Positions 17,461 to 25,736 of a DNA stretch of 64,000 nucleotides are shown piece by piece. The notes beneath the pieces are model-generated. The model did not search any database. It worked only from the letters and a program-made list of their open reading frames with translations, and had not been told where the DNA came from. The stretch is from Paraglaciecola marina. Its GTDB lineage: Bacteria > Pseudomonadota > Gammaproteobacteria > Enterobacterales > Alteromonadaceae. The stretch covers positions 20,461 through 84,460 of the forward strand of contig NZ_ML178724.1 of NCBI RefSeq assembly GCF_004360155.1, read 5' to 3'. A program made the translations under genes and the position numbers. Each line of letters opens with the position of its first letter. Positions within the stretch are counted from its first letter, which is position 1.

Positions 17461-18054
17461 TTATACGCAGGTGTCAGTTTCTTCAGTGGTGAGCTCTTTG
17501 ATTAATTCCTGGCTGCCATCTGGGTAAACCTGAATTAGGTTTGTTCCTTTAAGCCCACATAGGTTATTCCAAGCAATCACTACTCTATAACCTTCATCAT
17601 TTTCTTCAAATGTTTCGGGCACAGAATAATCAACTGCAAGAAGATGATATAACTCAGCTTCTGTATCTATGTCTCCAAAAAAATCCACTAAGTCAGTCAT
17701 AGACTCAATCACAAAACTTGAGTCATTTAGTAGCGCCACTCCATAAAGAGGGCAATATTCAGGTAAACATTGTGCGTCGTAGCCATTGTTGGTATCTGCG
17801 GTATCTAAAAGCGCGACCTGCTCCGTGCTTAAATCAGTATAAATCTCAGCATCAAATTGAATCAGTACTTCATCAGCCTGTTCGTCTTGACCGTATAGAT
17901 TACCGCGACGTTTTTCCCAATAGATATAACTATCGCTAAGGTTAAAGTCAGCTAATTGGTATTCATCGGCAAAAGCTTGCTTGGGTAAGTCGTCAGAGTC
18001 ATTACAGCTTAAACATAACAAAGACAAAATGGTAAGGGCTAAATACAGTTTCAT
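17461..18054 (-). CDS. Lipoprotein of unknown function
   Basis: The 197-residue precursor has a lipoprotein signal (MKLYLALTILSLLCLSC, lipobox Cys17). The mature protein is strongly acidic and has four further Cys (AQCLPEYCPLY, NNLCGL and the terminal DTCV), suggesting disulfides in the periplasm. I do not recognise a family. It lies 45 bp after acr3 on the same strand and could be read through from the arsenic operon, but nothing links it to arsenic. The stop falls just after a C-terminal TEETDTCV. Confidence 0.7.
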   Translation of the reverse strand: MKLYLALTILSLLCLSCNDSDDLPKQAFADEYQLADFNLSDSYIYWEKRRGNLYGQDEQADEVLIQFDAEIYTDLSTEQVALLDTADTNNGYDAQCLPEYCPLYGVALLNDSSFVIESMTDLVDFFGDIDTEAELYHLLAVDYSVPETFEENDEGYRVVIAWNNLCGLKGTNLIQVYPDGSQELIKELTTEETDTCV

Positions 18055-18099
18055 TAGATATCCATATAAATGAGATTATTAGATCTTATCCTACCTTAA

Positions 18100-19134
18100 T
18101 TAATCAAACCAGTGTCGAGTTTTATTGGCAAAGTACACCAATGACAACATCACTGGTACCTCAACTAACACTCCAACCACAGTGGCCAGCGCTGCACCTG
18201 AATGCAAACCAAACAAAGATATTGCCACGGCGACAGCTAACTCAAAAAAATTAGAAGTGCCTATCATACTAGCTGGTGCAGCTACATTGTGGGGCAACTT
18301 TAAACGTTTAGCGATAAAATAAGCGATAGCAAAAATACCGTAAGTTTGAATAATTAATGGAATAGCAATTAGCACAATAGTTTGTGGCTGTTCTAAAATA
18401 CTTTGAGCTTGAAAGCCAAACAACAACACAACGGTTGCAAGTAAACCAATTATCGACCATGGCTTTAGTTTGCCCACAAAATTATCAATGGCCTTAGCAC
18501 CAGCTTCACTTGAATCTTGATGTTTTTTATCCAATGCAGAGCGTGTCACGGCCCCCGCAATTAAGGGTAATAACACGTATAAAACCACAGATAGCAATAA
18601 GGTATTCCATGGCACCTCAATGTCGCTCACACCCAGTAATAACGCAGTAAGCGGAGCAAAAGCAAATACCATAATAATGTCGTTTATTGATACCTGTACT
18701 AGAGTGTAGTTGGCGTCACCTTTAGTCATTTGACTCCACACAAATACCATAGCAGTACAAGGAGCTACGCCCAGTAAAATCATGCCTGCTATGTATTCAT
18801 TAGCTGATTGAGGGTCAACCCAGCCGGCAAAGAAGCCTTTAAAAAATAACCAACCTAAGGCAGCCATAGTAAAAGGCTTAATTAACCAATTGACCACTAA
18901 TGTTAACGCCAACCCTTTTGGCTTTTTACCTACATCCTTGATTGAAGAGAAGTCGATTTGGATCATCATGGGGTAAACCATTAACCAAATTAGTACGGCA
19001 ACCACAATATTCACATGGGCATATTCTAGCCCAGCAACCAATTCAAATACTGCAGGAACATAACTACCTAGCACTACACCTGCAACGATACACAAGCCCA
19101 CCCAAACAGATAGGTAGCGTTCAAATAACCCCAT
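18100..19134 (-). CDS. acr3: Arsenite efflux transporter Acr3
   Basis: The 344-residue product has about ten membrane helices and matches the Acr3 branch of the BART superfamily. Recognisable segments include [16 protein letters not shown], the Cys-containing [16 protein letters not shown] (with the conserved Cys needed for arsenite transport in Acr3) and [19 protein letters not shown]. It exports As(III) using the proton gradient. It is the last recognised gene of the ars operon, 11 bp after arsH. Length fits Acr3, and it is not the ArsB type. Confidence 0.95.
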   Translation of the reverse strand: MGLFERYLSVWVGLCIVAGVVLGSYVPAVFELVAGLEYAHVNIVVAVLIWLMVYPMMIQIDFSSIKDVGKKPKGLALTLVVNWLIKPFTMAALGWLFFKGFFAGWVDPQSANEYIAGMILLGVAPCTAMVFVWSQMTKGDANYTLVQVSINDIIMVFAFAPLTALLLGVSDIEVPWNTLLLSVVLYVLLPLIAGAVTRSALDKKHQDSSEAGAKAIDNFVGKLKPWSIIGLLATVVLLFGFQAQSILEQPQTIVLIAIPLIIQTYGIFAIAYFIAKRLKLPHNVAAPASMIGTSNFFELAVAVAISLFGLHSGAALATVVGVLVEVPVMLSLVYFANKTRHWFD

Positions 19135-19145
19135 GGTAACTCTCC

Positions 19146-19865
19146 TTAAATTGACCGCTGATTTACACGTTGACTAAGCTTTTCTGCCGACTCAACTCGC
19201 TCCGAATAGCGGTCAACCAGATACTCAGCATTGTCTCGGGTAAGCAGGGTAAACTTCACCAACTCCTCAAGTACATCCACAATACGGTTGTAATAGGAGG
19301 ATGGCTTCATGCGATCATTATCATCAAACTCCATAAAGGCTTTCGCTACTGAGGATTGATTAGGTATGGTAAGCATACGCATCCAGCGGCCAAGCACGCG
19401 CATTTGGTTTACGGCATTAAACGACTGTGAGCCTCCACACACTTGCATCACTGCTAAGGTTTTGCCTTGTGTAGGACGCACTGCACCAACACTCAAAGGC
19501 ACCCAATCAATTTGGCTTTTTAAAATACCTGTCATAGAACCGTGTCGCTCTGGCGAGCACCACACCTGGCCTTCAGACCACATCATCAGTTCTCTAAGCT
19601 CTACCACTTTGGGGTGTGTAGGCTCGTCACCGTCTGGCAATGGCAAACCAGTTGGGTCAAATATTTTTGGTTCTGCCCCCATTTTTTCTAATAAACGGGC
19701 TGACTCTTCAACCACTAAACGGCTAAATGAACGTTCACGTAATGAGCCATAAAGTAACAATATTTTAGGCTTATGGCTTGATGAAGAGTTTGCAAACTTG
19801 CTGGCTCTAGGTTGGCTAAACCGCGCCTCATCAATACAAGGAAGCAAGGTGTCTTTTATGCTCAT
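19146..19865 (-). CDS. arsH: ArsH, NADPH-dependent FMN reductase of arsenic resistance
   Basis: The 239-residue product is a flavodoxin-like NADPH:FMN oxidoreductase. The FMN-binding loop reads [15 protein letters not shown], followed by the ArsH-specific [20 protein letters not shown] and [20 protein letters not shown]. ArsH proteins oxidise trivalent organoarsenicals or act as quinone/azo reductases. Its ATG overlaps the arsC stop by one base (TAATG), so the two are translationally coupled. Length is usual for ArsH. No signal peptide. Confidence 0.95.
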   Translation of the reverse strand: MSIKDTLLPCIDEARFSQPRASKFANSSSSHKPKILLLYGSLRERSFSRLVVEESARLLEKMGAEPKIFDPTGLPLPDGDEPTHPKVVELRELMMWSEGQVWCSPERHGSMTGILKSQIDWVPLSVGAVRPTQGKTLAVMQVCGGSQSFNAVNQMRVLGRWMRMLTIPNQSSVAKAFMEFDDNDRMKPSSYYNRIVDVLEELVKFTLLTRDNAEYLVDRYSERVESAEKLSQRVNQRSI

Positions 19866-20335
19866 TAATTCGCTCCTAAGTTTTCCAAAGCAAGCTTTAA
19901 TGCTTTCTTATCTTTCACATCGGCATCAATTTTTGCTAGTTGATCAACACGTTTTCTAATTTCAGCAATGGTTGCACGGAATGCATCTGCAAGCTGTTCT
20001 TCAGTCCCTTCTAATTTAGATGGGTCTGTTAAGCCCCAATGGACATTTACACTATTACCAAACCATACAGGGCAAGACTCACCAGCAGCAGAGTCACATA
20101 CCGTCACTACTATATCTGCATCAAAATCTTCAAACTCATCCCATGACTGACTCATTAAGCCTTCAGTCGAAATACCCGCTTCTTGCAAGTATTTAATAGA
20201 TAAAGGATGCACTTCGCCAACAGGCTGACTACCTGCACTTTTTGCTTCAATTATGCCTTGTGCAAAATGATTAGTAATCGCCTCTGACAAAATGCTGCGA
20301 CAGCGGTTATGGGTACATATATATAAAATTTTCAC
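19865..20335 (-). CDS. arsC: Arsenate reductase ArsC (low-molecular-weight phosphatase type)
   Basis: The 156-residue product begins [14 protein letters not shown], the P-loop CX5R (Cys7, Arg13) of the LMW-phosphatase fold, with further Cys in [13 protein letters not shown] and an HWGL segment, as in thioredoxin-coupled ArsC. It reduces As(V) to As(III), which Acr3 then exports. I chose GTG at 20335, where AAGGAA lies upstream and translation starts exactly at the family start; a TTG at 20362 would add nine residues. The C-terminus (about 30 residues, Lys/Asp-rich) is slightly longer than the smallest family members. Confidence 0.95.
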   Translation of the reverse strand: MKILYICTHNRCRSILSEAITNHFAQGIIEAKSAGSQPVGEVHPLSIKYLQEAGISTEGLMSQSWDEFEDFDADIVVTVCDSAAGESCPVWFGNSVNVHWGLTDPSKLEGTEEQLADAFRATIAEIRKRVDQLAKIDADVKDKKALKLALENLGAN

Positions 20336-20355
20336 TGGGTTTTCCTTAATTGACG

Positions 20356-20691
20356 TTAACAACAGGAGGGTAAATTTTTACTGATATTCAAATTGTTCAG
20401 GCAACTCGATAAATACTCGGTATTACTTTCAGCTGTAGTTTTTAAAACATCTACAGACCACTCGGGCAATGAAGGGTTAAGCCGATAAAACACCCACTTA
20501 CCTCGCCTTTCATCCTGCAACAGCCCACATTTACGTAACTCAGCGAGATGTCTAGATACTTTAGGCTGGCTCAGTTTAAGGGCGCTAATAAGATCACACA
20601 CACACAGTTCTGACTGCATAGTGATAAGTAACAAACACTTTAATCTAGTGTCTTCTGACAAACATTTATAAAAGGATACTGGGGTGATCAT
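20356..20691 (-). CDS. arsR: ArsR-family arsenite-responsive repressor
   Basis: The 111-residue product has a winged helix with recognition helix region SQPKVSRHLAELRKCGLL and wing ERRGKWVFYRL. The metal-binding motif ELCVCDL (Cys30, Cys32) is the classical As(III) site of E. coli ArsR-type sensors, and Cys residues at the end (PSCC) may add to binding. ATG 20691 is preceded by GGGAG. It is the first gene of arsR-arsC-arsH-acr3, with 20 bp to arsC. A perfect palindrome overlapping its promoter is the likely operator, so it should repress its own operon until arsenite is bound. Confidence 0.95.
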   Translation of the reverse strand: MITPVSFYKCLSEDTRLKCLLLITMQSELCVCDLISALKLSQPKVSRHLAELRKCGLLQDERRGKWVFYRLNPSLPEWSVDVLKTTAESNTEYLSSCLNNLNISKNLPSCC

Positions 20692-20707
20692 AATATTCTC
20701 CCTCAAA

Positions 20708-20746
20708 ACATATGAAATATCATATATATGATATTTCATATGTCAA
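20708..20746 (-). promoter_or_regulatory. ars promoter and 36-bp palindromic operator
   Basis: Bases 20708-20743 form a perfect 36-bp inverted repeat without spacer (each half ACATATGAAATATCATAT). On the minus strand a consensus -35 TTGACA (20741-20746) and a -10 TATGAT (20719-20724), 16 bp apart, sit in the same stretch, so a bound ArsR dimer would block polymerase. The gene start lies 17 bp beyond the palindrome. Confidence 0.75.
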
Positions 20747-21185
20747 AGATTAAAACAGATAAAAACAAGATGGAGCAGGTTGAGGCAGAACAAAGCAGAA
20801 TGAAACTGCGTACAGCAGACATATCGGAAATTGTCTGGCTGTCTAGATAAAGATCTGTTTTTCAATCGAGAGCGAATGGGATAATTTGACGTCATGGACG
20901 GGGGAAAATGAGTTACTCAATTTAATTTTGATCTGCCCCTTTTATATTTTGTGGCTCTAGGTAGTGAAAGGTTTAAGAATGAGCGGACATCACTAACAGG
21001 AAGAAGATTATCTGCTTTACCTCCCAGTAGAAAACCTGGCTGGCGTAAAGTTTAATGTATTTAACCTTCTTCTGACCCTAGATACTTATTTTATTTTCAC
21101 ATCCCTACAATATTTACCAACGCAGACTTCAATCACATGTTTATATTGAGTTAAGTGAAACGAGTTTAACTGTGTAACGCTCCAT
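20744..21185. other. Gene-poor stretch upstream of the ars promoter
   Basis: About 440 bp hold no intact gene. Apart from the transposase remnant at 20951-21055 I see only AT-rich sequence. It marks the edge of an accessory patch running to about 24.2 kb. Confidence 0.5.
20951..21055 (+). pseudogene. REP-associated Y1 transposase remnant (C-terminus)
   Basis: A 34-codon stretch ending in a stop reads ALGSERFKNERTSLTGRRL and closes with PGWRKV. This resembles the end of REP-associated tyrosine transposases (RAYT), whose tails typically read like LGNERFxxEIExLTGRRL with a basic Gly/Arg end. There is no transposase body upstream in this frame, so it is a leftover. The call is by recalled family pattern only. 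Confidence 0.45.
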
Positions 21186-21605
21186 TCATAATCCGAATTC
21201 TCTGAACAATAGAAAAAAGCTTTTTCCTCTAACATCACAATTTATAGAAAGGTCTCCACGTAAATTTCCAGCTCTGTCAAATATAAATAGTTGTGAGACA
21301 TCAGAAACCATCAAAGTCGATATGCCAATTAAATAATGCAAATTTTCAGTCCATTTCATGGCAACTAAACGAGGTGATTTTTGAATTATGCTTTTTGTCT
21401 GTCTTTTTAAATCGAGTATTTCTAAGTTAGAGAAAGTCAAAATTTGATGTTTTATTGCGTTATATTTTATCCCATATTCATGTAATGCTAATAAATTCTC
21501 TCCTTTGGAGAATACATTCATAGAACCAGAATAAGAGTGGGGCTTTGCAAAAATAGCAGGAATAGATAAAAAGCAAATCATCACAAGTAACGCTTTGATT
21601 ATCAT
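21186..21605 (-). CDS. Hypothetical secreted protein
   Basis: The 139-residue product starts with a likely signal peptide (MIIKALLVMICFLSIPAIFA) and has a beta-rich mature part of about 117 residues (for example LFIFDRAGNLRGDLSIN). I do not recognise a family. The ATG at 21605 overlaps the stop of an upstream fragment containing a HELDH motif (TTATGA), as in coupled gene pairs. An immunity or inhibitor role for such a partner is conceivable but unsupported. It ends in KSFFLLFREFGL. Confidence 0.5.
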   Translation of the reverse strand: MIIKALLVMICFLSIPAIFAKPHSYSGSMNVFSKGENLLALHEYGIKYNAIKHQILTFSNLEILDLKRQTKSIIQKSPRLVAMKWTENLHYLIGISTLMVSDVSQLFIFDRAGNLRGDLSINCDVRGKSFFLLFREFGL

Positions 21606-21790
21606 AAACCGATCCAACCTTCTTTTAAAGTAGATCCGTTGGGCACTTCAGCAAATGGAGTTCTGCTTCTTACTGCCGCAAACGCATGATCTAATTCATG
21701 GTTCAAAAGCCTCAATCCTCTCATCTCGACAAAAACTCCTTCAGCTAATTGAAACCCTAATCCATTTATATTGAATTGGATATATTCTTG
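21602..21790 (-). pseudogene. Fragment of a protein with a HExxH metallopeptidase-like motif
   Basis: A 62-codon open stretch without a convincing start encodes INGLGFQLAEGVFVEMRG, then LLNHELDHAF and PNGSTLKEGWIGL before a stop that overlaps the next gene. HELDH fits the HExxH zinc site. It begins right after an in-frame stop and overlaps the end of the upstream membrane-protein gene by 25 bp, so it looks like the truncated C-terminus of a larger protein, perhaps an effector or toxin domain. A start at the internal ATG (21724, with AAGGAG upstream) would give only 40 residues. Confidence 0.35.
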
Positions 21791-22293
21791 TTACTTCTAG
21801 AATCGATGAATTGAACAGTACTTGATACTTTATTGTCAAAAAAGCCAGTCCATTCCATATACAATTCTTTTGCAAGCTCATTTTTTTCTTCACTACTAAA
21901 AAAAACTTTAGCTAGGCTCAATTTATTCTTATCCATGATTGTTATGCTTCTTACATTCCGCCAAGGAATGTAAAGACCAGAATATAACTTGAAGTGTATA
22001 CCATCGACGTCCATGTATACCTGACAATCGAGTGGCTTATTTTTAAAAATAAAATCTGACATTTCATGATACTCATCTAAAACACTTTCTGAAATTGAAA
22101 ACGGTTTAATATATGTTTCTAGAGCTAGGCGACGCTTTTGATTTATCCAGCCTAAATAAAGGGTAGGGAAAAACCACCATGAAAAAACTACAAATACAGC
22201 CCACCAAATATTATGTTCTTTATAAGCATAATAAATGGAAAACAAAAACAAGCTTAAAATAAGTAAAGCTCTAATAATTTTTAAAATTTTCAT
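21766..22293 (-). CDS. Small membrane protein with PH-like cytoplasmic domain
   Basis: The 175-residue product has two membrane segments near the N-terminus (about residues 7-24 and 28-50) and a soluble C-terminal domain of about 110 residues with the pattern GIHFKLYSGLYIPWRNVRSI and SSEEKNELAKELYMEW. That pattern of strands then a terminal helix recalls bacterial PH-type domains (YcxB-like), but the match is by eye. The gene at 22517 encodes a protein of similar plan. It lies in an accessory patch with transposase remnants. Function is unknown. Confidence 0.55.
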   Translation of the reverse strand: MKILKIIRALLILSLFLFSIYYAYKEHNIWWAVFVVFSWWFFPTLYLGWINQKRRLALETYIKPFSISESVLDEYHEMSDFIFKNKPLDCQVYMDVDGIHFKLYSGLYIPWRNVRSITIMDKNKLSLAKVFFSSEEKNELAKELYMEWTGFFDNKVSSTVQFIDSRSNKNISNSI

Positions 22294-22389
22294 AAAACAT
22301 CATTTTTTAGGTTGGTTAATCGCATAGTCTGACTCGACTGGTCTTTCCGTTGAAAAACTGACTAGGCTTTATGTTCCCCGTTTATCAAT

Positions 22390-22495
22390 ATCGGGGGCAG
22401 AACAAGGTTGAATAATCCTTAGGCTATACTCGATATTTGGTTAACTCAGAGCTATGGAAATACTATGAGCCGTTTACCTCGTATCTGCCCCCGAT
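22390..22495. repeat. 12-bp inverted repeat flanking a transposase N-terminus-like segment
   Basis: ATCGGGGGCAGA at 22390-22401 is repeated inverted at 22484-22495 (TCTGCCCCCGAT). Between and across the right arm, an ATG at 22465 begins MSRLPRICPRW, which recalls the N-terminus of REP-associated transposases (MARLPRIC...). The frame stops after 20 codons. This may be the end of a decayed RAYT element or a small non-autonomous element. Confidence 0.35.
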
Positions 22496-22516
22496 GGCGT
22501 GTGTATTTATGGCTGA

Positions 22517-22969
22517 TTATTCAATAATCGTTACCGAAGGTAGCTTCAGGCCTATATGCCGCTTTAACTCATCCGCCTGCTCAGAAGCAAAACTGAAATT
22601 AGGAAAAATCCCTGGTTTTATGTGATTAAAGGGGAGCGAGCAGTAAGCAATATTGTCTTGAACATCAATAGCGACTCGCTTTACTTTTTCTAAGGGCAGT
22701 TTGCTATCACCAATAATTACCAGATTATTTTCTATTCTAAAGTGTTCCACCGGGTTGCTTACCCGGTTATTCATCTCTTCTTGCTTAAAGATAGTCCAAT
22801 AGAGGGGTAATAAGAATAGGTTTGTTATCCCAGAGAGAACCAATATTGATAGAGACTCATCTGTCAATCCAAGATAGGCTAAATATACAAACATCATTAG
22901 CAACCACAAGCTAAAAATTCGGCGTTGCGACGAGGATAGTTTTTTCAAATGTAGAGTGCTCATAGCCAT
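22517..22969 (-). CDS. Small membrane protein with PH-like cytoplasmic domain
   Basis: The 150-residue product has two membrane segments (about residues 17-35 and 41-60) followed by a soluble domain with strands and a final helix (LPLEKVKRVAID, CSLPFNHIKPG, SEQADELKRHIGLKL). The architecture mirrors the product at 21766-22293. AAGGAC lies 8 bases before the ATG at 22969. No family is recognised with certainty. The gene lies between a probable transposon relic and a VWA protein gene. Confidence 0.55.
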   Translation of the reverse strand: MAMSTLHLKKLSSSQRRIFSLWLLMMFVYLAYLGLTDESLSILVLSGITNLFLLPLYWTIFKQEEMNNRVSNPVEHFRIENNLVIIGDSKLPLEKVKRVAIDVQDNIAYCSLPFNHIKPGIFPNFSFASEQADELKRHIGLKLPSVTIIE

Positions 22970-23084
22970 TTATTTGTCCTTCTTTCACAGTTTTTAACAC
23001 CAGCGCGTTTCAACCATACATACCCCTGAGTGTTTTATTGTTGCAATTAATTTTATGGTTCACATTCTAAGGCTAAGTAATAAA

Positions 23085-24155
23085 CTAGAGGTACTGATGA
23101 AATTCTATAATTTGTTTTTCCTTAATGACTTGTCCTTGGTTTTGACTCGTCATCCATAAGGTTACAAATCTATCTTCAAGATCTGTGAATTCGAAATTTA
23201 TAATCGAACCGTAGTCATCAATGGTACCGTCGTTGTTTACATCCCACTCCCATGACTCAACAGGGTCGAATCCTTCTTTAACAATGACATGACTGACATC
23301 GATTGTGATGATGTTTCCAACCGCCATCTCACCTGCAATATTCACATCTGCTCGGAGATTGGCTTCATAATCACTGTACATTTCGTTTGCAATAAAGTGC
23401 GTGAAACTATCTATAGCCGCATCTTTTCGTGTATTTCTCTCCTGTTGACTAGGTGTAGAAGGTGGCTTTTTATGGTCTAAACTCCCCCCAATCCCAAATA
23501 TGTTAGTCATACTCCATACGTTACCGCCTGTGGATAAAGAGAGGCTTATGTAGTCATTATTTTTAATTGGTACAAATGCATTCAACGAGTCCATGCTATT
23601 GATAGCACTGCATTTCAACCACGAACGGTCAATACTATACCCAGAAAACACTGAATTAGTTCCAATGACCAGTGGGGAATTACAAAAATTATTAGTTGTT
23701 AAAACACTATGAATAATGATGTTTTTTTGAAGCGCCAGCGTAATTAAATTTTCAACTGCAATTTCTTTTACTATGTCTCGCCCTTCATCAGTAAATAAAA
23801 TGATGTGAGTATCTGTGATTAGTGGGTCTGACAATATTTTCTCTATCGCAATAAGTCCGTCTTCTGTGCCTCCTGCAGATTCAACGGCTTTAATTGAAGA
23901 AAAAACATCACCACTATCACCTTCTATCACAAATGCAGTTCGGTTGGTAAATGAGAAAAGGTTAATATTTTCGGTGAGCTTGGGATGTTCAGAACTATGC
24001 CGTTTTATTCTTAATATACTTTCAGCAATATCCTCATTGTATCGACTCATGGATCCAGAGGTATCTAAAACAATATTTAATTTGGAGCTTGTTGCAGCAC
24101 TTATCGTATTCGTTACCAATAAGCCTAATAGCATTGTAGTAAGCCAAGCTTTCAT
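23085..24155 (-). CDS. Secreted von Willebrand factor A domain protein
   Basis: The 356-residue product has a signal peptide (ending NTISAA) and a VWA domain (about residues 24-220) with an intact MIDAS: DTSGSMS, then a Thr region in GGTEDG and the Asp in ILFTDEGRD. After about residue 280 comes a PKD-like or Ig-like beta region (VESWEWDVNNDGTIDDYGS) with an Asp-rich loop of the DxNNDG type, which may bind calcium. MIDAS-containing domains bind divalent metal and protein ligands. Four Cys occur in the middle. The neighbours give no function; adhesion or protein-protein interaction at the surface is a guess from the domains. Confidence 0.7.
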   Translation of the reverse strand: MKAWLTTMLLGLLVTNTISAATSSKLNIVLDTSGSMSRYNEDIAESILRIKRHSSEHPKLTENINLFSFTNRTAFVIEGDSGDVFSSIKAVESAGGTEDGLIAIEKILSDPLITDTHIILFTDEGRDIVKEIAVENLITLALQKNIIIHSVLTTNNFCNSPLVIGTNSVFSGYSIDRSWLKCSAINSMDSLNAFVPIKNNDYISLSLSTGGNVWSMTNIFGIGGSLDHKKPPSTPSQQERNTRKDAAIDSFTHFIANEMYSDYEANLRADVNIAGEMAVGNIITIDVSHVIVKEGFDPVESWEWDVNNDGTIDDYGSIINFEFTDLEDRFVTLWMTSQNQGQVIKEKQIIEFHQYL

Positions 24156-24433
24156 TTGAAATCCTTTATAAAAAATAACAGTTACGCTGAATGATGCTAA
24201 ACCAACAATTTTGATATTTGTGAGTGTTTAAGATCTCTATTTAATGACCATGTCATTTTCAGCAGATAGCGTCAACATTGCATTACAAGAAATCCTACTG
24301 GTGTAATTTTCCAACCTATTTTTATCGCCTGCTAGACGCTGCCTAATGATATAAATCAGCCCCATACCACCTCTGCTCTTATCCCTATAATTCACGTATA
24401 ATCTAAAATATTTACGCCAACTCCAATACATAC

Positions 24434-24961
24434 ATGCCCAACCAATTAACCTATCTAGCTTACTACCCAGAACATTTGCAGCAACAGATCCAGCAATTAC
24501 TGGATAAAAATAAGCTAGGTGATTGGTTACGCTCACGTTACCCAAATTTACATAATGTGGCTAACGACAATGACTTACGTGACTATGCAATGTCCTTAAA
24601 AAATCAATACATGAAAAAGACCCAGCCACTGAGCAAAGTAATTTACGACAGTAAAATTCATATTGTTAATCACGCACTTGGTTTGCATAGCTACGTGTCT
24701 AGGGTGCAAGGGGGGAAACTGAAAAGTAAAAATGAATTACGAGTCAGTACTCTATTTCAAAATACTCCCGATGCATTTCTGCAAATGATTGTGGTCCATG
24801 AGTTAGCCCATCTTAAAGAAAAACAACATAACAAGGCTTTTTACAAACTGTGTGAACATATGATGCCTGAGTATCATCAAGTTGAATTTGATGTGCGAGT
24901 ATACTTAACCGAATTAGAGCATAATGGCCAAGTTTTCGTTTCTGTAACAGATAAGAGGTGA
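24434..24961 (+). CDS. ygjP: YgjP-like zinc metallopeptidase-fold protein
   Basis: The 175-residue product matches E. coli YgjP throughout. Key segments are KVIYDSKIHIVNHALGLH, VSRVQGGKLKSKNELRV and the zinc motif VVHELAHLKEKQHNKAFY. The family (DUF45/M48-like fold) has a HELAH metal site; YgjP has been reported as a UTP pyrophosphatase, so peptidase activity is not certain. It is followed 3 bp later by a UPF0231 gene, probably co-translated. The minus-strand frame over its 5' end is a shadow. Confidence 0.93.
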   Translation: MPNQLTYLAYYPEHLQQQIQQLLDKNKLGDWLRSRYPNLHNVANDNDLRDYAMSLKNQYMKKTQPLSKVIYDSKIHIVNHALGLHSYVSRVQGGKLKSKNELRVSTLFQNTPDAFLQMIVVHELAHLKEKQHNKAFYKLCEHMMPEYHQVEFDVRVYLTELEHNGQVFVSVTDKR

Positions 24962-24964
24962 TTT

Positions 24965-25318
24965 GTGGAATATCAATTTTCTTATGATTTATTAGGCAAA
25001 CCCACTGCTAAGTGTGAACTAGATTGTGAGCTATTTGGCGATTGGCTAAGCCTTGACATTGCTAATAACAGTAAACAGATTAAAGAGCTGCTCGATACCA
25101 TCCAAAAGTTACAATTACATCAATTACAAGATTATGAATACATAGGAAAAACGTTTCATCTGCTATTAGATCCTGAAGAAGTAGAGTTGCAGCTAAACAA
25201 TGCCAGTCTCGCACCATTAACCAAATTAGACATAGAGTGGCACGAACAAGAATCTGTTGGGTGTGGATTGGTTGACCTACAGCATCTTTTGGAAGCTTGG
25301 TTAGACTTTATTACGTAA
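24965..25318 (+). CDS. yacL: UPF0231 family protein YacL
   Basis: The 117-residue product corresponds to E. coli YacL (about 120 residues): start MEYQFSYDLLGKPTAK, centre with YEYIGKTFHLLLDPEEVEL and the end GCGLVDLQHLLEAWLDFIT. The start is a GTG with AGAGGTGATTT upstream, just after the ygjP stop. It is a small cytoplasmic protein of unknown role conserved in gammaproteobacteria. The acidic composition is typical of the family. Confidence 0.85.
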   Translation: MEYQFSYDLLGKPTAKCELDCELFGDWLSLDIANNSKQIKELLDTIQKLQLHQLQDYEYIGKTFHLLLDPEEVELQLNNASLAPLTKLDIEWHEQESVGCGLVDLQHLLEAWLDFIT

Positions 25319-25482
25319 TGATAATTTATTTGATTGCTCGATATTGGTGATATCTATCATTAATATTAGGCCAACTTTGTGCATCGCCGTGTACAAGCAA
25401 CCACAAAAACATCGTAACCCTTTGTTTTATAATAAATATAAAACTTGGCCTGAAACATGCTAAAGGCATAGTATGAGTAGGT

Positions 25483-25648
25483 TTGTTTTCTAGGTGTAGG
25501 GAACTAGTTAAAGGGTGTACAGACAGATTCTTTAACGGCCAAAAATAAAACAATAATAAAAATAAATAATAAAATCGGCAGAAATTAAACAGACTCAATA
25601 GGCAAAGGCGCCTTGACATAGCATTATGTCAAGGCGTCTTTTTTTTTG
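25483..25648 (+). ncRNA. Possible small RNA ending at a strong terminator
   Basis: About 165 bp between yacL and the globin gene end in an exceptional intrinsic terminator. TTGGCC and TAGTAT, 18 bp apart (about 25447-25476), could be a promoter with a start near 25483. No convincing coding frame is present and yacL ended 290 bp earlier, so an independent transcript is plausible. I do not recognise a known sRNA family. A long yacL 3' UTR is the alternative. Confidence 0.3.
25610..25648 (+). terminator. Strong Rho-independent terminator
   Basis: A perfect 11-bp stem (CGCCTTGACAT/ATGTCAAGGCG, loop AGCATT) is followed by a T-rich run of about eleven bases on the plus strand. Confidence 0.9.
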
Positions 25649-25736
25649 GAGAAATTTTTAAACATAATTTCTCCAACTTGTGTAAACACATGAGAATTAC
25701 AGTCGATAAAACTGAGTTAATAAAATAGGGCGCTCG

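Noticed and set aside
24237..24545. Minus-strand open frame of 102 codons overlapping ygjP
   Set aside because: The plus strand encodes a complete YgjP match; the opposite frame has no recognisable domain or start signal.
25326..25619. Minus-strand open frame before the globin gene
   Set aside because: Low-complexity Phe/Leu/Tyr run with no ribosome site, in AT-rich intergenic DNA ending at a plus-strand terminator.
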